DNA of 64,000 nucleotides from positions 372,001 through 436,000 of the forward strand of contig OZ059899.1 of assembly GCA_964057225.1 (NCBI GenBank), written 5' to 3'. Both the position numbers and the translations under genes were made by a program. Source of the DNA: Auanema rhodensis (Eukaryota; Nematoda; Chromadorea; Rhabditida; Rhabditidae). How positions within the stretch are numbered: position 1 is the first letter of the stretch; each line of letters begins with the position of its first letter. Positions 1 through 12,800 of this stretch are shown here, in pieces. The notes beneath the pieces are model-generated. The model made no database searches. It worked only from the letters and a program-made list of their open reading frames with translations, and was not told the origin of the DNA.

Positions 1-355
1 ACATTTAATTAGCATAAATTAAAGTTCACGTAAATTTCAAAGTCATGGTTACCATGCACCAATATCAATAAAAATTTGTTTTTAGACTAATATGGACATG
101 GGGAATCTAATTTTGAGAACCGCATCTTTTTATCTTTCACGTGAAGCGAGTTACATACCAAGTGCACATCACGTGTACATTTAATTAGCATAAATTAAAG
201 TTCACGTAAATTTCAAAGTCATGGTTACCATGCACCAATATCAATAAAAATTTGTTTTTAGACTAATATGGACATGGGGAATCTAATTTTGAAAACCGCA
301 TCTCTTTATCTTTCACGTGAAGCGAGTTACATACCAAGGGCACATCACGTGTACA

Positions 356-375
356 TTTAATTAGCATAAATTAAA
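356..375. other. 7-bp-arm dyad at the start of each monomer
   Basis: In the reference monomer TTTAATT (positions 4-10) is followed after six bases (AGCATA) by its reverse complement AATTAAA (17-23). The dyad repeats in nearly every monomer. In the G21 class (for example 529, 1,057 and 1,585+ series members such as 2,817) position 21 changes A to G and breaks one base pair of the arm. Short dyads are common in centromeric satellites; a function here is not shown. Confidence 0.8.
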
Positions 376-395
376 GTTCACGTAAATTTCAAAGT

Positions 396-408
396 CATGG
401 TTACCATG
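396..408. other. 13-bp near-palindrome CATGGTTACCATG
   Basis: The arms CATGGT and ACCATG flank a single central T (monomer positions 44-56). It includes GGTTACC, which fits the BstEII pattern GGTNACC, so that enzyme should give a 176-bp ladder. The motif is nearly invariant. Exceptions are the A48 class (CATGATTACCATG; monomers at 26,577, 28,513, 29,745, 31,153, 32,561, 37,841, 38,721, 40,129) and the G52 copies at 34,145 and 41,889. The base just after the dyad (position 57, C or A) is one of the most variable sites in the array. Confidence 0.85.
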
Positions 409-421
409 CACCAATATCAAT

Positions 422-435
422 AAAAATTTGTTTTT
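422..435. other. A/T tract, monomer positions 70-83
   Basis: A run of five A, three T, one G and five T sits in the middle of the monomer. In the T78 class (monomers at 705, 13,377, 14,609, 19,009, 46,465) the G becomes T and gives nine T in a row. In the A78 class (34,849, 36,081, 36,433, 42,593, 43,825, 44,177) it becomes A. The tract never changes length, even in the nine-T copies, where slippage would be most expected. Such tracts bend or stiffen DNA and often help to position nucleosomes on satellites. Confidence 0.7.
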
Positions 436-449
436 AGACTAATATGGAC
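436..449 (+). other. Segment AGACTAATATGGAC, possibly shared with CEN180
   Basis: Monomer positions 84-97 read AGACTAATATGGAC. From memory, the Arabidopsis CEN180 satellite contains AGACTCATATGGAC, which differs at one base. Weaker likeness may exist around the junction (CACGTGTA...GCATAAATTAA against CATGTGTA...GTATAAGAACTT). If real, this would place the array in the Brassicaceae centromere satellite superfamily. A 14-bp match recalled without a search is weak evidence. The T84 class (domains B and C) changes the first base of the segment. Confidence 0.35.
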
Positions 450-487
450 ATGGGGAATCTAATTTTGAAAACCGCATCTCTTTATCT

Positions 488-497
488 TTCACGTGAA
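488..497. other. Perfect palindrome TTCACGTGAA (E-box/G-box core)
   Basis: Monomer positions 136-145 are a perfect 10-bp palindrome around CACGTG, the core bound by bHLH and some bZIP proteins. The CACGTG core survives in almost all monomers. I found it changed only at 2,604 (T140) and in the T138 copies (monomers at 33,969, 35,905, 41,713, 43,649, 45,233). The C136 class changes only the outermost base of the left arm. Protein binding is not shown; the core could equally persist by array homogenisation. Confidence 0.75.
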
Positions 498-519
498 GCG
501 AGTTACATACCAAGTGCAC

Positions 520-527
520 ATCACGTG
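520..527. other. ATCACGTG site, matches the yeast CDEI consensus
   Basis: Monomer positions 168-175 read ATCACGTG, which fits RTCACRTG, the CDEI element bound by Cbf1 in budding yeast point centromeres. The match is eight bases and also fits a generic E-box, and regional satellite arrays do not use CDEI, so I note it as a motif only. It is altered in the T171 class (monomers at 4,225, 4,929, 7,041, 7,745, 16,369, 20,769, 21,825, 48,225, 51,217), in the A172 class (31,681, 33,089, 39,249, 40,657) and once by T172 (19,009). Confidence 0.5.
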
Positions 528-704
528 TACATTTAATTAGCATAAATTGAAGTTCACGTAAATTTCAAAGTCATGGTTACCATGAACCAATATCAATAAA
601 AATTTGTTTTTAGACTAATATGGACATGGGGTATCTAATTTTGAAAACCGCATCTCTTTATCTTTCACGTGAAGCGAGTTACATACCAAGTGCACATCAC
701 GTGT

Positions 705-2464
705 ACATTTAATTAGCATAAATTAAAGTTCACGTAAATTTCAAAGTCATGGTTACCATGAACCAATATCAATAAAAATTTTTTTTTAGACTAATATGGA
801 CATGGGGAATCTAATTTTGAAAACCGCATCTCTTTATCTTTCACGTGAAGCGAGTTACATACCAAGTGCACATCACGTGTACATTTAATTAGCATAAATT
901 AAAGTTCACGTAAATTTCAAAGTCATGGTTACCATGCACAAATATCAATAAAAATTTGTTTTTAGACTAATATGGACATGGGGAATCTAATTTTGAAAAC
1001 CGCATCTCTTTATCTTTCACGTGAAGCGAGTTACATACCAAGTGCACATCACGTGTACATTTAATTAGCATAAATTGAAGTTCACGTAAATTTCAAAGTC
1101 ATGGTTACCATGAACCAATATCAATAAAAATTTGTTTTTAGACTAATATGGACATGGGGAATCTAATTTTGAAAACCGCATCTCTTTATCTTTCACGTGA
1201 AGCGAGTTACATACCAAGGGCACATCACGTGTACATTTAATTAGCATAAATTAAAGTTCACGTAAATTTCAAAGTCATGGTTACCATGCACCAATATCAA
1301 TAAAAATTTGTTTTTAGACTAATATGGACATGGGGAATCTAATTTTGAAAACCGCATCTCTTTATCTTTCACGTGAAGCGAGTTACATACCAAGGGCACA
1401 TCACGTGTACATTTAATTAGCATAAATTAAAGTTCACGTAAATTTCAAAGTCATGGTTACCATGCACCAATATCAATAAAAATTTGTTTTTAGACTAATA
1501 TGGACATGGGGAATCTAATTTTGAAAACCGCATCTCTTTATCTTTCACGTGAAGCGAGTTACATACCAAGTGCACATCACGTGTACATTTAATTAGCATA
1601 AATTAAAGTTCACGTAAATTTCAAAGTCATGGTTACCATGCACCAATATCAATAAAAATTTGTTTTTAGACTAATATGGACATGGGGAATCTAATTTTGA
1701 AAACCGCATCTCTTTATCTTTCACGTGAAGCGAGTTACATACCAAGGGCACATCACGTGTACATTTAATTAGCATAAATTAAAGTTCACGTAAATTTCAA
1801 AGTCATGGTTACCATGCACCAATATCAATAAAAATTTGTTTTTAGACTAATATGGACATGGGGAATCTAATTTTGAAAACCGCATCTCTTTATCTTTCAC
1901 GTGAAGCGAGTTACATACCAAGGGCACATCACGTGTACATTTAATTAGCATAAATTAAAGTTCACGTAAATTTCAAAGTCATGGTTACCATGCACCAATA
2001 TCAATAAAAATTTGTTTTTAGACTAATATGGACATGGGGAATCTAATTTTGGAAACCGAATCTCTTTATCTTTCACGTGAAGCGAGTTACATACCAAGTG
2101 CACATCACGTGTACATTTAATTAGCATAAATTAAAGTTCACGTAAATTTCAAAGTCATGGTTACCATGCACCAATATCAATAAAAATTTGTTTTTAGACT
2201 AATATGGACATGGGGAATCTAATTTTGAAAACCGCATCTCTTTATCTTTCACGTGAAGCGAGTTACATACCAAGGGCACATCACGTGTACATTTAATTAG
2301 CATAAATTAAAGTTCACGTAAATTTCAAAGTCATGGTTACCATGCACCAATATCAATAAAAATTTGTTTTTAGACTAATATGGACATGGGGAATCTAATT
2401 TTGAAAACCGCATCTCTTTATCTTTCACGTGAAGCGAGTTACATACCAAGTGCACATCACGTGT
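705..2464 (+). repeat. 10-monomer HOR segment, M5-M14
   Basis: The order of diagnostic classes is A57+T78, A60, G21+G163, G163, T163, G163, G163, G116+A123, G163, T163. M6-M13 (881-2,288) recur in the same order as M16-M23 (2,641-4,048), a shift of 10 monomers (1,760 bp). It also equals the first ten monomers of the 26-monomer HOR, ending in a T163 monomer instead of G163. This suggests an unequal exchange that removed the rest of the long unit. Confidence 0.85.
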
Positions 2465-5400
2465 ACATTTAATTAGCATAAATTAAAGTTCACGTAAATT
2501 TCAAAGTCATGGTTACCATGAACCAATATCAATAAAAATTTGTTTTTAGACTAATATGGACATGGGGAATCTAATTTTGAAAACCGCATCTCTTTATCTT
2601 TCATGTGAAGCGAGTTACATACCAAGTGCACATCACGTGTACATTTAATTAGCATAAATTAAAGTTCACGTAAATTTCAAAGTCATGGTTACCATGCACA
2701 AATATCAATAAAAATTTGTTTTTAGACTAATATGGACATGGGGAATCTAATTTTGAAAACCGCATCTCTTTATCTTTCACGTGAAGCGAGTTACATACCA
2801 AGTGCACATCACGTGTACATTTAATTAGCATAAATTGAAGTTCACGTAAATTTCAAAGTCATGGTTACCATGAACCAATATCAATAAAAATTTGTTTTTA
2901 GACTAATATGGACATGGGGAATCTAATTTTGAAAACCGCATCTCTTTATCTTTCACGTGAAGCGAGTTACATACCAAGGGCACATCACGTGTACATTTAA
3001 TTAGCATAAATTAAAGTTCACGTAAATTTCAAAGTCATGGTTACCATGCACCAATATCAATAAAAATTTGTTTTTAGACTAATATGGACATGGGGAATCT
3101 AATTTTGAAAACCGCATCTCTTTATCTTTCACGTGAAGCGAGTTACATACCAAGGGCACATCACGTGTACATTTAATTAGCATAAATTAAAGTTCACGTA
3201 AATTTCAAAGTCATGGTTACCATGCACCAATATCAATAAAAATTTGTTTTTAGACTAATATGGACATGGGGAATCTAATTTTGAAAACCGCATCTCTTTA
3301 TCTTTCACGTGAAGCGAGTTACATACCAAGTGCACATCACGTGTACATTTAATTAGCATAAATTAAAGTTCACGTAAATTTCAAAGTCATGGTTACCATG
3401 CACCAATATCAATAAAAATTTGTTTTTAGACTAATATGGACATGGGGAATCTAATTTTGAAAACCGCATCTCTTTATCTTTCACGTGAAGCGAGTTACAT
3501 ACCAAGGGCACATCACGTGTACATTTAATTAGCATAAATTAAAGTTCACGTAAATTTCAAAGTCATGGTTACCATGCACCAATATCAATAAAAATTTGTT
3601 TTTAGACTAATATGGACATGGGGAATCTAATTTTGAAAACCGCATCTCTTTATCTTTCACGTGAAGCGAGTTACATACCAAGGGCACATCACGTGTACAT
3701 TTAATTAGCATAAATTAAAGTTCACGTAAATTTCAAAGTCATGGTTACCATGCACCAATATCAATAAAAATTTGTTTTTAGACTAATATGGACATGGGGA
3801 ATCTAATTTTGGAAACCGAATCTCTTTATCTTTCACGTGAAGCGAGTTACATACCAAGTGCACATCACGTGTACATTTAATTAGCATAAATTAAAGTTCA
3901 CGTAAATTTCAAAGTCATGGTTACCATGCACCAATATCAATAAAAATTTGTTTTTAGACTAATATGGACATGGGGAATCTAATTTTGAAAACCGCATCTC
4001 TTTATCTTTCACGTGAAGCGAGTTACATACCAAGGGCACATCACGTGTACATTTAATTAGCATAAATTAAAGTTCACGTAAATTTCAAAGTCATGGTTAC
4101 CATGCACCAATATCAATAAAAATTTGTTTTTAGACTAATATGGACATGGGGAATCTAATTTTGAAAACCGCATCTCTTTATCTTTCACGTGAAGCGAGTT
4201 ACATACCAAGGGCACATCACGTGTACATTTAATTAGCATAAATTAAAGTTCACGTAAATTTCAAAGTCATGGTTACCATGCACCAATATCAATAAAAATT
4301 TGTTTTTAGACTAATATGGACATGGGGAATCTAATTTTGAAAACCGCATCTCTTTATCTTTCACGTGAAGCGAGTTACATACCAAGTGCACATCTCGTGT
4401 ACATTTAATTAGCATAAATTAAAGTTCACGTAAATTTCAAAGTCATGGTTACCATGAACCAATATTAATGAATATTTGTTTTTAGACTAATATGGACATG
4501 GGGAATCTAATTTTGAAAACCGCATCTCTTTATCTCTCACGTGAAGCGAGTTACATACCAAGGGCACATCACGTGTACATTTAATTAGCATAAATTGAAG
4601 TTCACGTAAATTTCAAAGTCATGGTTACCATGAACCAATATCAATAAAAATTTGTTTTTAGACTAATATGGACATGAGGAATCTAATTTTGAAAACCGCA
4701 TCTCTTCATCTTTCACGTGAAGCGAGTTACATACCAAGTGCACATCACGTGTACATTTAATTAGCATAAATTAAAGTTCACGTAAATTTCAAAGTCATGG
4801 TTACCATGAACCAATATCAATAAAATTTTGTTTTTAGACTAATATGGACATGGGGAATCTCATTTTGAAAACCGCATCTCTTTATCTTTCACGTGAAGCG
4901 AGTTACATACCAAGTGCACATCACGTGTACATTTAATTAGCATAAATTAAAGTTCACGTAAATTTCAAAGTCATGGTTACCATGAACCAATATCAATAAA
5001 AATTTGTTTTTAGACTAATATGGACATGAGGAATCTAATTTTGAAAACCGCATCTCTTTATCTTTCACGTGAAGCGAGTTACATACCAAGTGCACATCTC
5101 GTGTACATTTAATTAGCATAAATTAAAGTTCACGTAAATTTCAAAGTCATGGTTACCATGAACCAATATCAATAAAAATTTGTTTTTAGACTAATATGGA
5201 CATGGGGAATCTAATTTTGGAAACCGCATCTCTTTATCTTTCACGTGAAGCGAGTTACATACCAAGTGCACATCACGTGTACATTTAATTAGCATAAATT
5301 GAAGTTCACGTAAATTTCAAAGTCATGGTTACCATGAACCAATATCAATAAAAATTTGTTTTTAGACTAATATGGACATGGGGAATCTAATTTTGAAAAC

Positions 5401-7040
5401 CGCATCTCTTTATCTTTCACGTGAAGCGAGTTACATACCAAGTGCACATCACGTGTACATTTAATTAGCATAAATTAAAGTTCACGTAAATTTCAAAGTC
5501 ATGGTTACCATGCACCAATATCAATAAAAATTTGTTTTTAGACTAATATGGACATGGGGAATCTAATTTTGAACACCGCATCTCTTTATCTTTCACGTGA
5601 AGCGAGTTACATACCAAGTGCACATCACGTGTACATTTAATTAGCATAAATTAAAGTTCACGTAAATTTCAAAGTCATGGTTACCATGCACCAATATCAA
5701 TAAAAATTTGTTTTTAGACTAATAAGGACATGGGGAATCTAATTTTGAAAACCGCATCTCTTTATCTTTCACGTGAAGCGAGTTACATACCAAGTGCACA
5801 TCACGTGTACATTTAATTAGCATAAATTAAAGTTCACGTAAATTTCAAAGTCATGGTTACCATGAACCAATATCAATAAAAATTTGTTTTTAGACTAATA
5901 TGGACATGGGAAATCTAATTTTGAAAACCGCATCTCTTTATCTTTCACGTGAAGCGAGTTACATACCAAGTGCACATCACGTGTACATTTAATTAGCATA
6001 AATTAAAGTTCACGTAAATTTCAAAGTCATGGTTACCATGCACCAATATCAATAAAAATTTGTTTTTAGACTAATATGGACATGGGGAATCTAATTTTGG
6101 AAACCGAATCTCTTTATCTTTCACGTGAAGCGAGTTACATACCAAGTGCACATCACGTGTACATTTAATTAGCATAAATTAAAGTTCACGTAAATTTCAA
6201 AGTCATGGTTACCATGCACCAATATCAATAAAAATTTGTTTTTAGACTAATATGGACATGGGGAATCTAATTTTGAAAACCGCATCTCTTTATCTTTCAC
6301 GTGAAGCGAGTTACATACCAAGGGCACATCACGTGTACATTTAATTAGCATAAATTAAAGTTCACGTAAATTTCAAAGTCATGGTTACCATGCACCAATA
6401 TCAATAAAAATTTGTTTTTAGACTAATATGGACATGGGGAATCTAATTTTGAAAACCGCATCTCTTTATCTTTCACGTGAAGCGAGTTACATACCAAGGG
6501 CACATCACGTGTACATTTAATTAGCATAAATTAAAGTTCACGTAAATTTCAAAGTCATGGTTACCATGCACCAATATCAATAAAAATTTGTTTTTAGACT
6601 AATATGGACATGGGGAATCTAATTTTGGAAACCGAATCTCTTTATCTTCCACGTGAAGCGAGTTACATACCAAGTGCACATCACGTGTACATTTAATTAG
6701 CATAAATTAAAGTTCACGTAAATTTCAAAGTCATGGTTACCATGCACCAATATCAATAAAAATTTGTTTTTAGACTAATATGGACATGGGGAATCTAATT
6801 TTGAAAACCGCATCTCTTTATCTCTCACGTGAAGCGAGTTACATACCAAGGGCACATCACGTGTACATTTAATTAGCATAAATTGAAGTTCACGTAAATT
6901 TCAAAGTCATGGTTACCATGAACCAATATCAATAAAAATTTGTTTTTAGACTAATATGGACATGGGGTATCTAATTTTGAAAACCGCATCTCTTTATCTT
7001 TCACGTGAAGCGAGTTACATACCAAGTGCACATCACGTGT
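2465..7040 (+). repeat. Complete 26-monomer higher-order repeat (4,576 bp), M15-M40
   Basis: The variant order is: A57 lead monomer, A60, G21+G163, G163, T163, G163, G163, G116+A123, G163, G163, T171, G70+T73+C136, G21+A101+C131, T74+C109, A101+T171, G116, G21, C118, A93, A103, G116+A123, G163, G163, G116+A123+C137, C136+G163, G21+T104. The same order is found at 14,609-19,008 with one monomer missing (A103), and its first part at 705, 19,009 and 46,465. In each case a T104 monomer is followed by the A57/T78 and A60 pair, which shows the unit joins head to tail. Here the lead monomer (2,465) lacks T78 and has a private T140. Confidence 0.85.
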
Positions 7041-9856
7041 ACATTTAATTAGCATAAATTAAAGTTCACGTAAATTTCAAAGTCATGGTTACCATGCACC
7101 AATATCAATAAAAATTTGTTTTTAGACTAATATGGACATGGGGAATCTAATTTTGAAAACCGCATCTCTTTATCTTTCACGTGAAGCGAGTTACATACCA
7201 AGTGCACATCTCGTGTACATTTAATTAGCATAAATTAAAGTTCACGTAAATTTCAAAGTCATGGTTACCATGAACCAATATCAATGAATATTTGTTTTTA
7301 GACTAATATGGACATGGGGAATCTAATTTTGAAAACCGCATCTCTTTATCTCTCACGTGAAGCGAGTTACATACCAAGGGCACATCACGTGTACATTTAA
7401 TTAGCATAAATTGAAGTTCACGTAAATTTCAAAGTCATGGTTACCATGAACCAATATCAATAAAAATTTGTTTTTAGACTAATATGGACATGAGGAATCT
7501 AATTTTGAAAACCGCATCTCTTCATCTTTCACGTGAAGCGAGTTACATACCAAGTGCACATCACGTGTACATTTAATTAGCATAAATTAAAGTTCACGTA
7601 AATTTCAAAGTCATGGTTACCATGAACCAATATCAATAAAATTTTGTTTTTAGACTAATATGGACATGGGGAATCTCATTTTGAAAACCGCATCTCTTTA
7701 TCTTTCACGTGAAGCGAGTTACATACCAAGTGCACATCACGTGTACATTTAATTAGCATAAATTAAAGTTCACGTAAATTTCAAAGTCATGGTTACCATG
7801 AACCAATATCAATAAAAATTTGTTTTTAGACTAATATGGACATGAGGAATCTAATTTTGAAAACCGCATCTCTTTATCTTTCACGTGAAGCGAGTTACAT
7901 ACCAAGTGCACATCTCGTGTACATTTAATTAGCATAAATTAAAGTTCACGTAAATTTCAAAGTCATGGTTACCATGAACCAATATCAATAAAAATTTGTT
8001 TTTAGACTAATATGGACATGGGGAATCTAATTTTGGAAACCGCATCTCTTTATCTTTCACGTGAAGCGAGTTACATACCAAGTGCACATCACGTGTACAT
8101 TTAATTAGCATAAATTGAAGTTCACGTAAATTTCAAAGTCATGGTTACCATGAACCAATATCAATAAAAATTTGTTTTTAGACTAATATGGACATGGGGA
8201 ATCTAATTTTGAAAACCGCATCTCTTTATCTTTCACGTGAAGCGAGTTACATACCAAGTGCACATCACGTGTACATTTAATTAGCATAAATTAAAGTTCA
8301 CGTAAATTTCAAAGTCATGGTTACCATGCACCAATATCAATAAAAATTTGTTTTTAGACTAATATGGACATGGGGAATCTAATTTTGAACACCGCATCTC
8401 TTTATCTTTCACGTGAAGCGAGTTACATACCAAGTGCACATCACGTGTACATTTAATTAGCATAAATTAAAGTTCACGTAAATTTCAAAGTCATGGTTAC
8501 CATGCACCAATATCAATAAAAATTTGTTTTTAGACTAATAAGGACATGGGGAATCTAATTTTGAAAACCGCATCTCTTTATCTTTCACGTGAAGCGAGTT
8601 ACATACCAAGTGCACATCACGTGTACATTTAATTAGCATAAATTAAAGTTCACGTAAATTTCAAAGTCATGGTTACCATGAACCAATATCAATAAAAATT
8701 TGTTTTTAGACTAATATGGACATGGGAAATCTAATTTTGAAAACCGCATCTCTTTATCTTTCACGTGAAGCGAGTTACATACCAAGTGCACATCACGTGT
8801 ACATTTAATTAGCATAAATTAAAGTTCACGTAAATTTCAAAGTCATGGTTACCATGCACCAATATCAATAAAAATTTGTTTTTAGACTAATATGGACATG
8901 GGGAATCTAATTTTGGAAACCGAATCTCTTTATCTTTCACGTGAAGCGAGTTACATACCAAGTGCACATCACGTGTACATTTAATTAGCATAAATTAAAG
9001 TTCACGTAAATTTCAAAGTCATGGTTACCATGCACCAATATCAATAAAAATTTGTTTTTAGACTAATATGGACATGGGGAATCTAATTTTGAAAACCGCA
9101 TCTCTTTATCTTTCACGTGAAGCGAGTTACATACCAAGGGCACATCACGTGTACATTTAATTAGCATAAATTAAAGTTCACGTAAATTTCAAAGTCATGG
9201 TTACCATGCACCAATATCAATAAAAATTTGTTTTTAGACTAATATGGACATGGGGAATCTAATTTTGAAAACCGCATCTCTTTATCTTTCACGTGAAGCG
9301 AGTTACATACCAAGGGCACATCACGTGTACATTTAATTAGCATAAATTAAAGTTCACGTAAATTTCAAAGTCATGGTTACCATGCACCAATATCAATAAA
9401 AATTTGTTTTTAGACTAATATGGACATGGGGAATCTAATTTTGGAAACCGAATCTCTTTATCTTCCACGTGAAGCGAGTTACATACCAAGTGCACATCAC
9501 GTGTACATTTAATTAGCATAAATTAAAGTTCACGTAAATTTCAAAGTCATGGTTACCATGCACCAATATCAATAAAAATTTGTTTTTAGACTAATATGGA
9601 CATGGGGAATCTAATTTTGAAAACCGCATCTCTTTATCTCTCACGTGAAGCGAGTTACATACCAAGGGCACATCACGTGTACATTTAATTAGCATAAATT
9701 GAAGTTCACGTAAATTTCAAAGTCATGGTTACCATGAACCAATATCAATAAAAATTTGTTTTTAGACTAATATGGACATGGGGTATCTAATTTTGAAAAC
9801 CGCATCTCTTTATCTTTCACGTGAAGCGAGTTACATACCAAGTGCACATCACGTGT
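7041..9856 (+). repeat. 16-monomer tandem duplication, M41-M56
   Basis: This segment repeats 4,225-7,040 monomer by monomer: T171, G70+T73+C136, G21+A101+C131, T74+C109, A101+T171, G116, G21, C118, A93, A103, G116+A123, G163, G163, G116+A123+C137, C136+G163, G21+T104. The period is 2,816 bp. Even the rare C137 is shared (monomers at 6,513 and 9,329). The only difference I noticed is T66 in the first copy (4,401), absent in the second (7,217). The near identity marks a recent duplication. Confidence 0.9.
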
Positions 9857-12800
9857 ACATTTAATTAGCATAAATTAAAGTTCACGTAAATTTCAAAGTC
9901 ATGGTTACCATGCACCAATATCAATAAAAATTTGTTTTTAGACTAATATGGACATGGGGAATCTAATTTTGAACACCGCATCTCTTTATCTTTCACGTGA
10001 AGCGAGTTACATACCAAGTGCACATCACGTGTACATTTAATTAGCATAAATTAAAGTTCACGTAAATTTCAAAGTCATGGTTACCATGCACCAATATCAA
10101 TAAAAATTTGTTTTTAGACTAATAAGGACATGGGGAATCTAATTTTGAAAACCGCATCTCTTTATCTTTCACGTGAAGCGAGTTACATACCAAGTGCACA
10201 TCACGTGTACATTTAATTAGCATAAATTAAAGTTCACGTAAATTTCAAAGTCATGGTTACCATGAACCAATATCAATAAAAATTTGTTTTTAGACTAATA
10301 TGGACATGGGAAATCTAATTTTGAAAACCGCATCTCTTTATCTTTCACGTGAAGCGAGTTACATACCAAGTGCACATCACGTGTACATTTAATTAGCATA
10401 AATTAAAGTTCACGTAAATTTCAAAGTCATGGTTACCATGCACCAATATCAATAAAAATTTGTTTTTAGACTAATATGGACATGGGGAATCTAATTTTGG
10501 AAACCGAATCTCTTTATCTTTCACGTGAAGCGAGTTACATACCAAGTGCACATCACGTGTACATTTAATTAGCATAAATTAAAGTTCACGTAAATTTCAA
10601 AGTCATGGTTACCATGCACCAATATCAATAAAAATTTGTTTTTAGACTAATATGGACATGGGGAATCTAATTTTGAAAACCGCATCTCTTTATCTTTCAC
10701 GTGAAGCGAGTTACATACCAAGGGCACATCACGTGTACATTTAATTAGCATAAATTAAAGTTCACGTAAATTTCAAAGTCATGGTTACCATGCACCAATA
10801 TCAATAAAAATTTGTTTTTAGACTAATATGGACATGGGGAATCTAATTTTGAAAACCGCATCTCTTTATCTTTCACGTGAAGCGAGTTACATACCAAGGG
10901 CACATCACGTGTACATTTAATTAGCATAAATTAAAGTTCACGTAAATTTCAAAGTCATGGTTACCATGCACCAATATCAATAAAAATTTGTTTTTAGACT
11001 AATATGGACATGGGGAATCTAATTTTGAAAACCGCATCTCTTTATCTTTCACGTGAAGCGAGTTACATACCAAGGGCACATCACGTGTACATTTAATTAG
11101 CATAAATTAAAGTTCACGTAAATTTCAAAGTCATGGTTACCATGCACCAATATCAATAAAAATTTGTTTTTAGACTAATATGCACATGGGGAATCTAATT
11201 TTGGAAACCGAATCTCTTTATCTTTCACGTGAAGCGAGTTACATACCAAGTGCACATCACGTGTACATTTAATTAGCATAAATTAAAGTTCACGTAAATT
11301 TCAAAGTCATGGTTACCATGCACCAATATCAATAAAAATTTGTTTTTAGACTAATATGGACATGGGGAATCTAATTTTGAAAACCGCATCTCTTTATCTT
11401 TCACGTGAAGCGAGTTACATACCAAGGGCACATCACGTGTACATTTAATTAGCATAAATTAAAGTTCACGTAAATTTCAAAGTCATGGTTACCATGCACC
11501 AATATCAATAAAAATTTGTTTTTAGACTAATATGGACATGGGGAATCTAATTTTGAAAACCGCATCTCTTTATCTTTCACGTGAAGCGAGTTACATACCA
11601 AGGGCACATCACGTGTACATTTAATTAGCATAAATTAAAGTTCACGTAAATTTCAAAGTCATGGTTACCATGCACCAATATCAATAAAAATTTGTTTTTA
11701 GACTAATATGGACATGGGGAATCTAATTTTGGAAACCGAATCTCTTTATCTTTCACGTGAAGCGAGTTACATACCAAGTGCACATCACGTGTACATTTAA
11801 TTAGCATAAATTAAAGTTCACGTAAATTTCAAAGTCATGGTTACCATGCACCAATATCAATAAAATTTTGTTTTTAGACTAATATGGACATGGGGAATCT
11901 AATTTTGAAAACCGCATCTCTTTATCTCTCACGTGAAGCGAGTTACATACCAAGGGCACATCACGTGTACATTTAATTAGCATAAATTGAAGTTCACGTA
12001 AATTTCAAAGTCATGGTTACCATGAACCAATATCAATAAAAATTTGTTTTTAGACTAATATGGACATGGGGTATCTAATTTTGAAAACCGCATCTCTTTA
12101 TCTTTCACGTGAAGCGAGTTACATACCAAGTGCACATCACGTGTACATTTAATTAGCATAAATTAAAGTTCACGTAAATTTCAAAGTCATGGTTACCATG
12201 AACCAATATCAATAAAAATTTGTTTTTAGACTAATATGGACATGGGAAATCTAATTTTGAAAACCGCATCTCTTTATCTTTCACGTGAAGCGAGTTACAT
12301 ACCAAGTGCACATCACGTGTACATTTAATTAGCATAAATTAAAGTTCACGTAAATTTCAAAGTCATGGTTACCATGCACCAATATCAATAAAAATTTGTT
12401 TTTAGACTAATATGGACATGGGGAATCTAATTTTGGAAACCGAATCTCTTTATCTTTCACGTGAAGCGAGTTACATACCAAGTGCACATCACGTGTACAT
12501 TTAATTAGCATAAATTAAAGTTCACGTAAATTTCAAAGTCATGGTTACCATGCACCAATATCAATAAAAATTTGTTTTTAGACTAATATGGACATGGGGA
12601 ATCTAATTTTGAAAACCGCATCTCTTTATCTTTCACGTGAAGCGAGTTACATACCAAGGGCACATCACGTGTACATTTAATTAGCATAAATTAAAGTTCA
12701 CGTAAATTTCAAAGTCATGGTTACCATGCACCAATATCAATAAAAATTTGTTTTTAGACTAATATGGACATGGGGAATCTAATTTTGAAAACCGCATCTC

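Larger units (their letters stand above)
353..528 (+). repeat. Reference monomer (M3), identical to the consensus
   Basis: This copy carries the commonest base at every variable position I tracked, so it serves as the reference for monomer coordinates 1-176. Composition is 67.6% A+T. In order it holds a TTTAATT/AATTAAA dyad (4-23), an ACGT core (28-31), an AAATTT tract (32-37), a near-palindrome CATGGTTACCATG (44-56), a strong A/T tract (70-83), a TTTTGAAAA dyad (111-119), the TTCACGTGAA palindrome (136-145) and ATCACGTG (168-175). A length of 176 is close to one nucleosome plus linker, a common property of centromeric satellites. The length is not a multiple of three and stop codons are dense, so it is not coding. 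Confidence 0.95.
1..704 (+). repeat. Domain A left edge, M1-M4
   Basis: Four monomers lead into the first HOR copy. M1 carries private changes G117 and T128. M2 is G163, M3 is consensus, and M4 (529) carries G21, A57 and T104, the combination that elsewhere marks the last monomer of the 26-monomer HOR. The array clearly continues beyond the left edge of the window. Confidence 0.85.

Noticed and set aside
111-119. Transcription terminator hairpin (TTTTGAAAA and the 136-145 palindrome)
   Set aside because: The arms are only four to five bases, no U-run follows a GC-rich stem, and the setting is a eukaryotic-type satellite.
488-527. Promoter or enhancer built from G-boxes
   Set aside because: CACGTG sites are present, but there is no gene, no transcription start context and the same sites recur in every monomer; a motif alone does not support a regulatory call.
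520-527. Budding-yeast point centromere (CDEI)
   Set aside because: ATCACGTG fits RTCACRTG, but no CDEIII-like element follows an AT-rich CDEII, and point centromeres are single sites, not 64-kb arrays.
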